Below, piece after piece: positions 18,437 to 27,928 of a stretch of 64,000 nt of DNA. Within the stretch, counting starts at the first letter, position 1. The number at the start of each line of letters is the position of its first letter. A program made the translations under genes and the position numbers. Origin of the DNA: Subtercola frigoramans (GTDB lineage Bacteria; Actinomycetota; Actinomycetes; Actinomycetales; Microbacteriaceae); the NCBI RefSeq assembly GCF_016907385.1, contig NZ_JAFBBU010000001.1, positions 310,001-374,000 of the forward strand, written 5' to 3'. Below the pieces are notes generated by a model. That model did not search any database, was not told the DNA's origin, and worked only from the letters and a program-made list of their open reading frames with translations.

Positions 18437-19519
18437 TCAGGGCAGGATGCGCGCAGCCCGGTAGCGCTCGAGCTTGTCGACGAAGCTGTCTGGGGTGACG
18501 CGAAAATTCAGGAACCCGGCCGTGCGGCTCTTACCCATGTCGGTGAGGCATTCGATGTTGCGCCCGAGGTCGCCGTCGCTGTGCCACCACGAGGCGAGTT
18601 TCGTGAGGTCTGGTTCGACGAGGTCGTACTTCGCTGCGATGACCTTCCAGGAGTCTTCCATGCCCGCCATCTGAACGGTCAGGGGCCGGGGGGCGCTCTC
18701 GAAGCCCGCCCACTCGACGCCGAAGATGCGGGCGAGGCGGGGCCAGAGCCAGCGCCAGCGGAACACGTCACCGTTCGCGATGTTGAACGCCTCGTTCTCG
18801 CCCTCGGCGTGGGTGCTGGCCCAGATGAGCTGCTCGCCCAGCAGATCGGCGTCGGTGACGTCGGTCACTCCGTTCCACTGCGTCTCGGAACCGGGGAAGG
18901 TGAAGACGAGGCCGAGCTCCTTGCAGATGGTGGCGTACACCGAGAGCGTGAGCACCATGTTCATCGCATTGCCGACGGCGTAACCGAACACGGTGTGGGC
19001 GCGGTGCACGCTCCAGGTGAAGCCGTTTTTCTCCGCCGAAGCGAACAATTCGTCTTCCTGGGCGTAGTAGAAGTTCGGGGAGTCGAGGCGAGGTTCGTCT
19101 TCGTGGAACGGCGTGTCGGCCATCACGCCGGTTGCGTAGTTGTCGAACGGCCCGAGGTAGTGTTTCAGCCCGGTCAGCAGGGCGACATGGCGCACCGAGT
19201 TCTCGGGCTCGAGTGCCGCGAGCACGTTGCGCACCATGGCGCTGTTGACCCGGATGTTCTCGGCCTCCGTCGCGTTGCGCATCCAGGCCGTGATGAAGAC
19301 GATCTCAGGCCGGGTGCCGGCGAGGGCGGTGGTGAGTGCGTCGGGGTCGAGCAGATCGGCCGCGATGGGGGTGACCCCCGGAACGGCGAGGGCGCCGCTT
19401 CTGGAGAGGCCGAAGGTCTGCCAGCCGAGGTCGGCGAGCTGGCGGCCGGCCGTCTGGCCGATGATTCCGGTGGCGCCCACGATGAGTGCGCGCCCCGGGG
19501 TGGTGTCGGATTGTGCCAT
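18437..19519 (-). CDS. PRISE-type NAD(P)-dependent short-chain reductase
   Basis: A 360-residue extended short-chain reductase. The nucleotide-binding motif GATGIIGQTAGRQL lies at about residues 15-28. TGLKHYLGPF and NFYYAQEDELF are typical of the PRISE group (progesterone 5-beta-reductase/iridoid synthase-like enone reductases), in which the tyrosine of the second motif is catalytic. Bacterial members reduce activated C=C bonds of enones. The gene is divergent from an XRE-cupin regulator and has a 15-base-arm inverted repeat 17 bases before its start, so the regulator probably controls it. Confidence 0.87.
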   Translation of the reverse strand: MAQSDTTPGRALIVGATGIIGQTAGRQLADLGWQTFGLSRSGALAVPGVTPIAADLLDPDALTTALAGTRPEIVFITAWMRNATEAENIRVNSAMVRNVLAALEPENSVRHVALLTGLKHYLGPFDNYATGVMADTPFHEDEPRLDSPNFYYAQEDELFASAEKNGFTWSVHRAHTVFGYAVGNAMNMVLTLSVYATICKELGLVFTFPGSETQWNGVTDVTDADLLGEQLIWASTHAEGENEAFNIANGDVFRWRWLWPRLARIFGVEWAGFESAPRPLTVQMAGMEDSWKVIAAKYDLVEPDLTKLASWWHSDGDLGRNIECLTDMGKSRTAGFLNFRVTPDSFVDKLERYRAARILP

Positions 19520-19535
19520 GTTGTCATACCCCTGT

Positions 19536-19576
19536 GTATGTCGAAGTGTTTGGTATTACTTAACACTACGACATAC
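19536..19576. promoter_or_regulatory. Large inverted repeat, likely operator of the XRE-cupin regulator
   Basis: GTATGTCGAAGTGTT (19536-19550) and AACACTACGACATAC (19562-19576) are inverted copies with 14 of 15 positions matching and an 11-base spacer. An extra CATAC half-site lies at 19525-19529. The repeat sits between the divergent reductase and regulator genes. Confidence 0.75.
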
Positions 19577-19709
19577 CGGCCCCCAATCTGTGTATATTTA
19601 TGGAACCGCGGCTTCGGGGCGGTTGCGGGGCGTATAGAAGCACTGCACGGAACAACGACCACAGCACTCGGCACGAGCGAACACCGGAACACAGAGGGGC
19701 AGGTCGGGC

Positions 19710-20348
19710 GTGGACAATCTGGGCTCCCGACTGCGTGACCTGAGACTCTCGACGGGTATGTCACTTCGTGAACTCGCCCGGCAGGCGAATGTGTCGGCGT
19801 CGTTCATCTCACAGATCGAGAATGACAAGTCGCAACCCTCGGTGGCGACGTTGTATGTGCTGGCCCAATTGCTGAACGTCTCGGTCGACGAATTCTTCGG
19901 CACAGAGAACGGCGCCTCGATCGCGGAGTCCCGGCCGGCCGAGTCGTCGTTCGTCGCATCGGGGGCCGACCCCACCACGGCATGGCGCCCGTCGGAATAC
20001 GCCAATCGCATCTCGGTCGAGCATCCATCGCATCGGCCGCACCTCGACATGGCCGCCGGCGTGGTGTGGGAGCGTCTGGCGGCGACCCCCGAGAAGGCCG
20101 TCAACTTCATGAAGGTCACCTATGCGCCGGGAGCCTCGTCGAGTGACGCGGGCAGCGTGCAGCAGCACGAGGGCTACGAGTACGGGTACGTGCTGGCTGG
20201 CGAGGTCGAGATCACCATCGGCGGGGAGATCTTCGTTCTTCGCGAGGGGGAGTCGCTCGGGTTCGATTCACGAATCGCCCACACTCTTCGCAATGTGGGC
20301 ACGGAATACTTCGAGGGAATCTGGTTCGTGCACGGGCACAGCCACTGA
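19710..20348 (+). CDS. XRE-family regulator with C-terminal cupin domain
   Basis: A 212-residue one-component regulator. The helix-turn-helix spans residues 1-65 (LRELARQANVSASFISQIE). The C-terminal cupin begins at about residue 125; its barrel includes QQHEGYEYGYVLAGEVEITI, with a histidine and glutamates that could hold a ligand or metal. Such proteins commonly control the adjacent amine, alcohol or aldehyde catabolic genes. The start is GTG 19710. The large inverted repeat in front of the divergent reductase gene is its most likely target. Confidence 0.92.
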   Translation: MDNLGSRLRDLRLSTGMSLRELARQANVSASFISQIENDKSQPSVATLYVLAQLLNVSVDEFFGTENGASIAESRPAESSFVASGADPTTAWRPSEYANRISVEHPSHRPHLDMAAGVVWERLAATPEKAVNFMKVTYAPGASSSDAGSVQQHEGYEYGYVLAGEVEITIGGEIFVLREGESLGFDSRIAHTLRNVGTEYFEGIWFVHGHSH

Positions 20349-20362
20349 GCCACAGCTGTGGC
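20349..20362. terminator. Palindrome after the regulator gene
   Basis: GCCACAGCTGTGGC is a perfect 14-base palindrome that begins at the stop codon. It is short for a terminator and has no T run. Confidence 0.3.
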
Positions 20363-20452
20363 CGGCTCGCCGTAACAGCTGTCTCTACACGCTCAGTGGA
20401 AGGCTCCAGACCTCCGCCAGAGAGACCGTGCGGGTCGGTGTACGGCAGGGCA

Positions 20453-20467
20453 ATACATCATATGAAT
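20453..20467. repeat. Copy 1 of a 15-base repeat flanking the fucosidase gene
   Basis: ATACATCATATGAAT matches ATACATCAGATCAAT at 22111-22125 in 13 of 15 positions. One copy lies just beyond the fucosidase stop and the other in its promoter region. The ATACATC core resembles GntR-type half-sites. Confidence 0.4.
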
Positions 20468-20491
20468 GAGCTCGGAAGTGCGAGCCTGCGG

Positions 20492-22033
20492 CTAGCCGTG
20501 GAGGAAGTCGGTGCGCGGGCGCGGAGGCTCGGGTTCGAGGAACAGCTTGATGACAGGCCCACATGGCAGCGGGTGGCGGTCGGGCAGTACGACGTCGAGC
20601 GATCCGGTGCTCCGGGACCACTCGACGGGTGCCTTCGTGCCAAGCACGGTGACCTCCTGGATGGGCCGGTTCAACAGGCTCAGTCCCGAACCGAACGACC
20701 TTATCCGCGCCACGCCGTCACCCGGCTCGGTGAGCAGGGTGGCATACACGTAGTCACCCGTCACATCAGACCGAGTCGTGAAACGCATGTCTTCCGAGGT
20801 GTATTCGGGGGAGGCGGCATCCACGAAAGACCCCACCACGAGCTCGGTGGGCCCCTCGGCAGGGATGGTCCACGGCCGGGTTCCGTAGATCGCTTCGCCG
20901 TTGCGAGCCAGCCACTGGCCGACCCCCTCCAGCAGCGCCTGTTCCTCGGCAGCGATCGTTCCATCTGGTTTGGGGCCGACGTTGAGCATGAGGTTCCCGT
21001 TCTTCGAGACGGTATCGATCAGCTCGGCGATGAGATCGTCGACGTTCTTGTAGTCATGGTCTTCGACCCAGCTCCAGGATGACCGTGAGACCGACGTGTC
21101 GTTCTGCCACGCTTCTGGGCGAATACCGCCCATGGAGCCACGCTCGATGTCGTAGACCGCGCTGCCCTCAGCGAAGGCCTTCCATTTGTAGTTGATCACG
21201 ACGCCGCGACCCCACTCGGCCGCGCGGTTGTAGTAGTAGGCAGCGAGCATGCGCACGTACGGTTCGAATGCCGGCGTCTCTATCCACCAGTCGAAGTAGA
21301 GGATCTGGGGCCGGTAGAGGTCGATGACCTCCAGGCAGCGCAGCAGCCAGTCTTCGAGAAAACGTTCGTTGGGTGCGGTCTCCTCCCGCTGGGCGGGGCC
21401 GTAGAAGTCGAGGTAGGCCGGTTCGAGTACGTCGGACTCGAACCGGGAGCCTCCATTCATGAAGAACCAGTGTTCGGCCCGATGCGTCGATGCTCCGAAC
21501 ACCATCCACGCTTGCCCGACAGCCGATCCGAGGTCGCCGAAGACGTCTCGTTCGGGGCCCATCTGAGCTGCGCTCCACCGGGAACGGCCGGTGTCGTACA
21601 TCGCGAAGCCGTCATGGTGCTCAGCGACCGGTACGACGAACTGTGCACCCGCCCGGCGGAAGAGGGCTGCCCACTCATCGGGCCTGAAGTTCTCCATCGT
21701 GAAGCTGGGAATGAAGTCCTTGTAGCCGAAGTCGCGCTGGGCCCCGTAGGTCTCGATGTGGTGCTGGAATTCCGCAGAGCCCTCCAGGTACATGTTGCGG
21801 GAATACCACTCGTTCGCGAATGCCGGAACGGAGAAGACCCCCCAGTGGAGGAAGATGCCGAACTTCGCATCCCGGTACCACAATGGCGTCTCGTATGACC
21901 TGAGCGATTCCCAGGAGTCGTGGAACGGACCTCGAGCGATGACCTCCTCCACGGCGGCGAGAGCCTCGCTGTTGTCGGAGACATCGACCACAGGGGGCAG
22001 TGAGGCGGGGTCAGGCGGTGCCACTTCGTTCAA
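20492..22033 (-). CDS. GH29 alpha-L-fucosidase-family hydrolase
   Basis: A 513-residue glycoside hydrolase. The family landmarks are WYRDAKFGIFLHWGVFSVPAF (about residues 50-70), EHHDGFAMYDT, and the nucleophile aspartate in LYFDWWIETP (about residue 250). The end of the catalytic domain has NGNLMLNVGPKPDG. A C-terminal beta-sandwich follows. No signal peptide is seen, so it is probably cytoplasmic and acts on small fucosides taken up by the cell. It is a lone gene with its own upstream region. The acid-base residue cannot be fixed by sequence alone in this family. Confidence 0.93.
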   Translation of the reverse strand: MNEVAPPDPASLPPVVDVSDNSEALAAVEEVIARGPFHDSWESLRSYETPLWYRDAKFGIFLHWGVFSVPAFANEWYSRNMYLEGSAEFQHHIETYGAQRDFGYKDFIPSFTMENFRPDEWAALFRRAGAQFVVPVAEHHDGFAMYDTGRSRWSAAQMGPERDVFGDLGSAVGQAWMVFGASTHRAEHWFFMNGGSRFESDVLEPAYLDFYGPAQREETAPNERFLEDWLLRCLEVIDLYRPQILYFDWWIETPAFEPYVRMLAAYYYNRAAEWGRGVVINYKWKAFAEGSAVYDIERGSMGGIRPEAWQNDTSVSRSSWSWVEDHDYKNVDDLIAELIDTVSKNGNLMLNVGPKPDGTIAAEEQALLEGVGQWLARNGEAIYGTRPWTIPAEGPTELVVGSFVDAASPEYTSEDMRFTTRSDVTGDYVYATLLTEPGDGVARIRSFGSGLSLLNRPIQEVTVLGTKAPVEWSRSTGSLDVVLPDRHPLPCGPVIKLFLEPEPPRPRTDFLHG

Positions 22034-22110
22034 GATGCTTGCCTTTCGGGGCTCGGTTTGGGGCAGGGTAACGCGTGCGGATGGCCGATGCGCTGAGCGC
22101 GGCCCAGTCT

Positions 22111-22125
22111 ATACATCAGATCAAT
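22111..22125. repeat. Copy 2 of the 15-base repeat, in the fucosidase promoter region
   Basis: ATACATCAGATCAAT lies 78 bases before the fucosidase start and matches the copy at 20453-20467. Its position fits an operator for a regulator not present nearby. Confidence 0.4.
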
Positions 22126-22248
22126 TCGCAGTAAAGCATCAGTGAGTGGGTGATGATGCCGCAGTTTCGTTCCGACTGCACCGGCTGCATCGGCCCGAGG
22201 TCGACCATCTGCTGGTACGCTTGTCTACCTGACCAGCCACGTTGGCTC

Positions 22249-22290
22249 GTGTGGTCCCAGCGCACCCCGTGCCTGAGATCCGAGGCTTGA
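22249..22290 (+). CDS. Candidate 13-codon leader peptide
   Basis: A GTG-started frame of 13 codons (MWSQRTPCLRSEA) ends with TGA at 22288-22290, the base before the 5' arm of a terminator hairpin. A ribosome at this stop would cover the 5' arm. No clear ribosome site precedes the GTG, so translation may be leaderless or may not occur. Proposed from position only. Confidence 0.35.
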   Translation: MWSQRTPCLRSEA

Positions 22291-22329
22291 AACCTCCGGC
22301 ATCCGTAAAAAGAACCCGGAGGTTTTTTT
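22291..22329 (+). terminator. Attenuator-like terminator in the exporter leader
   Basis: AACCTCCGG (22291-22299) pairs perfectly with CCGGAGGTT (22316-22324), and seven T residues (22323-22329) follow. The 3' arm contains GGAGG (22318-22322), which is the only good ribosome site for the exporter ATG at 22331. The hairpin would therefore stop transcription and also hide the ribosome site. Confidence 0.75.
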
Positions 22330-22330
22330 C

Positions 22331-23809
22331 ATGTCTTCATCCGCGCACTCGACCACGCTGTCGAGTTCCTCGCAGCCCCAGGCGAACCCCAACCGGTGGC
22401 GGGCCCTGTTCGTTCTCTCGCTCACGCAACTCGTGGTCGTTCTCGACGGCACCATCGTCAACATCGCCCTGCCCCAGGCCCAGCTCGATCTCGGCCTGAC
22501 CGACACCGAACGCCAGTGGGTCGTCACCGCCTACGCTCTGGCCTTCGGCTCGCTGCTGCTGCTCGGTGGCCGCATCGCCGACTACTGGGGCAGGCGTCGC
22601 ACCTTCATGGTGGGGATGATCGGCTTCGGTGCGGCGTCAGTGCTCGGTGGCCTCACCCAGAGCGGTACCGAACTCATCATTGCCCGAGGTCTTCAGGGCG
22701 CATTCGCGGCCATGCTCGCCCCGGCGGCACTGGCTCTGCTGACCGTGACCTTCACGCACGGCAAGGAGCGCAACACCGCCTTCGCCGTCTTCGGCACTGT
22801 CGCCGGTGCGGGCGCAGCAGTCGGCCTCGTGCTGGGCGGCGTGCTCACCGAGTTCGCAAGCTGGCGCTGGTGCCTCCTGGTGAACGTCTTCTTCGTGATC
22901 GTCGGGCTCGTCGGCGCTCTGCTGTTCATCGCCGAGAGCAAGGCAGAGGGCGACAATCGGTACGACATCCTCGGGGCGATCACCGTCACCCTCGGTCTCG
23001 GTTCGCTGGTGTACGGCTTCAGCCTCGCCGAGACGGGGTGGGGTACGCCCCAGACCATCGGGTTCCTGGCTGCCGGAGTGGGCCTGCTCGTGCTCTTCGT
23101 GGTTGTCGAGTCGAAGGTTGCGCAACCCTTGTTGCCCCTGCGGGTCGTGGTGAACCGTGTTCGCGGTGGCGCCTTTCTCATGCAGGCCATCGCCGGCAGC
23201 GTCATGATCGGAGCGATGCTGTACCTGACTTTCCACCTACAGATCGTGCTGGGACTGTCGCCCCTCGCTGCAGGCTTGGCGACTCTGCCGCTGCCGATCG
23301 CGATCACCGGCGTCGCGCCGCTGGCGACCAGGCTGCTGGCCTCGATCGGCCCGCGGCCCCTCATGATCGTCGGCCCGATCATCGTGGCGGCCGGCCTCTT
23401 CTACCTGAGCTTCATCACCGCAGACGGTAACTATTTCGCCCAGGTGCTGCCGGGAATGGTGCTGATGGGAATGGGGATGGCGCTCATCTTCATCCCCCTT
23501 CAGAACGTCGCCCTGAGCGGCATCGCACCGCACGAAGCCGGTGCAGCCTCGGCGACCGTGAACGCGGCGATGCAGATCGGCGGGTCGCTCGGGCTCTCCA
23601 TCTTCACCGCGATCTATGTCTCCACGAGCGAGAACGCGGCGATCACGACGCCGGGCCTGCCCTCGCTCACGGCCGGCTACTCCGCCATCTTCGTGGCCTC
23701 AGCGATCGCGATGCTGGTCGCCGCTGTCATCGCGGCCGTCTTCATCCGTGGGGCGAAGTCCGAGTTGATGCCGAGCAGTGGGTCTGACTCCGTCATTCAC
23801 CTGGGCTGA
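22331..23809 (+). CDS. MFS drug exporter, DHA2 (14-TM) family
   Basis: A 492-residue inner-membrane proton-driven exporter. It has about 14 hydrophobic segments, the first-helix motif LVVVLDGTIVNIALP, the loop motif GGRIADYWGRRRTF, and the antiporter motif C region GAGAAVGLVLGGVLTE. This is the EmrB/QacA type, which exports lipophilic drugs and dyes. The ATG at 22331 directly follows a T run, and its GGAGG lies inside a terminator stem, so expression is probably attenuated until an inducer stalls or frees a ribosome. The fucosidase gene is divergent upstream. Confidence 0.93.
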   Translation: MSSSAHSTTLSSSSQPQANPNRWRALFVLSLTQLVVVLDGTIVNIALPQAQLDLGLTDTERQWVVTAYALAFGSLLLLGGRIADYWGRRRTFMVGMIGFGAASVLGGLTQSGTELIIARGLQGAFAAMLAPAALALLTVTFTHGKERNTAFAVFGTVAGAGAAVGLVLGGVLTEFASWRWCLLVNVFFVIVGLVGALLFIAESKAEGDNRYDILGAITVTLGLGSLVYGFSLAETGWGTPQTIGFLAAGVGLLVLFVVVESKVAQPLLPLRVVVNRVRGGAFLMQAIAGSVMIGAMLYLTFHLQIVLGLSPLAAGLATLPLPIAITGVAPLATRLLASIGPRPLMIVGPIIVAAGLFYLSFITADGNYFAQVLPGMVLMGMGMALIFIPLQNVALSGIAPHEAGAASATVNAAMQIGGSLGLSIFTAIYVSTSENAAITTPGLPSLTAGYSAIFVASAIAMLVAAVIAAVFIRGAKSELMPSSGSDSVIHLG

Positions 23810-23858
23810 CACCCGCGGTCGTGCGTCGCCCCGTCGCCCTGGCCGCGGTGACGACGAT

Positions 23859-25076
23859 TCAACCGTGCTCGGTGCCCGCGCGGGAGCGGTCGAGGTAGCT
23901 GCGCGAACGGGCCACCTGGCCCTCGAGTGCGGTGATGGTGACCGCCATGTTCGTGACGGCCGCTGCGCGGTAGCCGTCGATGGCATCCATCGTGGCGAAG
24001 ACGTTGTCGAAGGCGCGCTGGAGAGTCTCCACGTTCACGCCGGACGAAGCTGCCTGCTCGTGGATCATCACGGTCTGCTGCTTCAGCGCCTCGCTGGTTC
24101 GCTCGATCATCGAGTTGGTCGTGTCGTTCAGGGCCGTGACCTGGTCGAGAACCAGTCTCTGGTTCGCCAATGCCTGGGCGACGATGACAGCCGTGCGGAG
24201 AGCGGCGACGGTCGTGGTGCGCGCACGTTCGACTCCCTTGACCAGTTCGAGGTTGTTCTTTCGGATCATGTCGAGCGCGAGGTAGCCCTGAACCGAGACG
24301 GCGATCTGCGTGGTCAGGTCTTGCCAGCGTTGCCGGATGGGAAAGAGCGCGTCGGAGACGAGGGCATCAGCGAGTCGGGGGTCGGTGGGGCGAACCTCGG
24401 CGGCCCGTGCCGAGACGGCATCGTCGAGCGCGGCAGCCAGAGCTGCGTATTCACCGAGCTTGCCCATCGTCACCCAGAGGTTCGCACGTTCCTGTTCGAT
24501 GGCCGCGTTGTCTTTCAGCAGTTCGTCCTGCCCTGAAACGAGAGCTTCGATGATGGCGTCGAGCTGTTTCTGGGCCGACTGGTACCGGGCGAAGTACTGG
24601 GTGAACTTGCTGCCGCCCGGCAGGCGGCTGAAGAGCCGCTTCGCGCCGGTGAGGTCGGCGCGCGCCGGGTCGAGCTGGGTGATGGTCGCCCGCAGATCGT
24701 TGAGGGTGAGGGCAACGGCGACTTGCGGGTCACCTGCCGGGCCCCTGCCGCGGGCGGCGGCGAGTGACGAGGCGGGTCGGGTGAGCATCCGGTTCGACGT
24801 CTCTGCGCTCTCGCGGATCTCGCGCTCGCCCATACGGATGATGTCACCCACCTTGGCCTCGAACTCAGGGCTCCCGGGGGTGAGTTCGGCGAGGCCGGCG
24901 ACGAAGGACTGGGCCGTCTCACCGAGCTTCGTGCGACTGTCGGAGGCGAGCGGCACCATTCCGACGGCCTGTTCGGTCGTGACCTCGGCGACGGCGTCGG
25001 GCGGGGTGAGCACAACCGGAGTGGGCGGTTGGGGCTCTGGAGAGGCCGGGGGCGGGGTCAGATCGAGCTCAGACAC
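23859..25076 (-). CDS. TelA/KlaA-family toxic-anion-resistance protein
   Basis: A 405-residue, mostly helical soluble protein of the TelA family, first known from tellurite resistance on plasmids but widespread in chromosomes. The Pro-rich N-terminus is followed by long helices. Conserved parts include RLPGGSKFTQYFARYQSAQ near residue 150 and LWVTMGKLGEYAALAAALD near residue 210. GTG 25076 is chosen because GGGAG precedes it and because upstream sequence is unrelated. The neighbouring gene upstream on the same strand (25202-26011) probably works with it. The biochemical role of the family is not settled. Confidence 0.9.
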   Translation of the reverse strand: MSELDLTPPPASPEPQPPTPVVLTPPDAVAEVTTEQAVGMVPLASDSRTKLGETAQSFVAGLAELTPGSPEFEAKVGDIIRMGEREIRESAETSNRMLTRPASSLAAARGRGPAGDPQVAVALTLNDLRATITQLDPARADLTGAKRLFSRLPGGSKFTQYFARYQSAQKQLDAIIEALVSGQDELLKDNAAIEQERANLWVTMGKLGEYAALAAALDDAVSARAAEVRPTDPRLADALVSDALFPIRQRWQDLTTQIAVSVQGYLALDMIRKNNLELVKGVERARTTTVAALRTAVIVAQALANQRLVLDQVTALNDTTNSMIERTSEALKQQTVMIHEQAASSGVNVETLQRAFDNVFATMDAIDGYRAAAVTNMAVTITALEGQVARSRSYLDRSRAGTEHG

Positions 25077-25167
25077 GGTTCTCCCTTCGTGCGCGCGTCG
25101 CACGTGTGTTCCTCAGCGTAGAACGAACTTCTGCAGATTGACCGTAGGTACGCACCCGAATGAGCGC

Positions 25168-25198
25168 AGGGCGGGGGTTCTGGCCCTACGCCCGCCCT
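25168..25198. terminator. Short GC-rich hairpin between the TelA gene and its partner
   Basis: AGGGCGGG (25168-25175) pairs with CCCGCCCT (25191-25198) across a 15-base loop. It could reduce read-through between the two minus-strand genes. Confidence 0.4.
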
Positions 25199-25201
25199 TC
25201 G

Positions 25202-26011
25202 TCAGGCCAGGTCGCCGAACTTGTAGGTGAGGAATCGGCCATTCACCAGCAGTACGTCGGCATCGCCGCGAAGGGCGGCGTCGTGCATCTGGGAGGCCGC
25301 CTGCTCGAGCATCGCCAGCTGGGAGGCCAGTGCGCTCTGCGGTGTGGCGCCGTCGGCGTAGACATGCGTTCGAGCCCAGTCAGCAGGCAGGGCGAGGTAG
25401 GCCTGCAGCGTTTCAGGCAGGTAGACCGTTGCCGTACGTTCGGCGTTCGTCTTCAGCTCGTACCCCGCGACCACTCGCGGCAGGGTGTCAAGGAGCAACT
25501 CGACGATACGATCGAGCGTCTGGGACGCCTCTGGCGGAACCAGCCCGCGCACTTTGAAGGGAAGGGTGCGCAGGTCGGGGAGCATGTTCTCTCGACTGAC
25601 GCCGAGCGCCGGTCCCGAGACGGAGATACCGAGCAATCGCAGTGCATCTGCCGGCCCCGAGGACGCGTCTGTGGCGACCCCGGCGAGAACCGCCACCCGC
25701 CCTGCAAAGGCCTGCAGCCACTCGCCGAGAGTCTGGATGCGGCGTGAGACCACGACGCCGTGCACGACGCGGCGCGTCTCCGCGGTGTAGCTCGGCCCTG
25801 TGCGTGTGAGCTCCATGATGTACCCGCGAGTGGCGAGGCTGATCGACGTGATCGACCCGCTGCGGAGCGCAAGTCGGTCAGCGAACGACCTGCTCCGCAC
25901 GACCGTCAGCGCTGACTGGGCGGTCTCGCGGGAGACCACGCTCTCGACAGCCTCGACGAGGCCGCCCAGGAACGCCTGCGGATCGTCGAGTGCGAGAACG
26001 TGCCCTGACAT
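25202..26011 (-). CDS. Uncharacterised soluble protein linked to TelA
   Basis: A 269-residue protein that I cannot assign to a named family with confidence. It has no signal peptide and no membrane segment. The C-terminal half (ERTATVYLPETLQAYLALP near residue 210, then a helical segment SALASQLAMLEQAASQ) recalls proteins such as XpaC that are often encoded beside TelA, but that is a context-based guess. The N-terminal half mixes strands and helices (SRSFADRLALRSGSITSIS). It lies 125 bases upstream of the TelA gene on the same strand. Confidence 0.75.
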   Translation of the reverse strand: MSGHVLALDDPQAFLGGLVEAVESVVSRETAQSALTVVRSRSFADRLALRSGSITSISLATRGYIMELTRTGPSYTAETRRVVHGVVVSRRIQTLGEWLQAFAGRVAVLAGVATDASSGPADALRLLGISVSGPALGVSRENMLPDLRTLPFKVRGLVPPEASQTLDRIVELLLDTLPRVVAGYELKTNAERTATVYLPETLQAYLALPADWARTHVYADGATPQSALASQLAMLEQAASQMHDAALRGDADVLLVNGRFLTYKFGDLA

Positions 26012-26054
26012 GAGGAGAGTTTAGCGCTGGCGGTCGCTGGTGGCTGGGGAGAGA

Positions 26055-27782
<1,728 letters not shown>

Positions 27783-27823
27783 AGTGCTTCTCCTGAACGC
27801 CGGTAGGGTGAGTGCCCAGCTGA

Positions 27824-27840
27824 TTCCGCACACCGCGGAA
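27824..27840. promoter_or_regulatory. Palindrome before pgi
   Basis: TTCCGC (27824-27829) and GCGGAA (27835-27840) with a 5-base spacer lie about 42 bases before the pgi start. This may be an operator; no regulator is nearby. Confidence 0.3.
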
Positions 27841-27928
27841 CGGGCCTCTTCAACACTATTACCTCGGCACCGGCGTCAGGTCACTTCATGACTGCTCATC
27901 ATGCCTCGGTGCGCGGTGGCCGCGAGGT

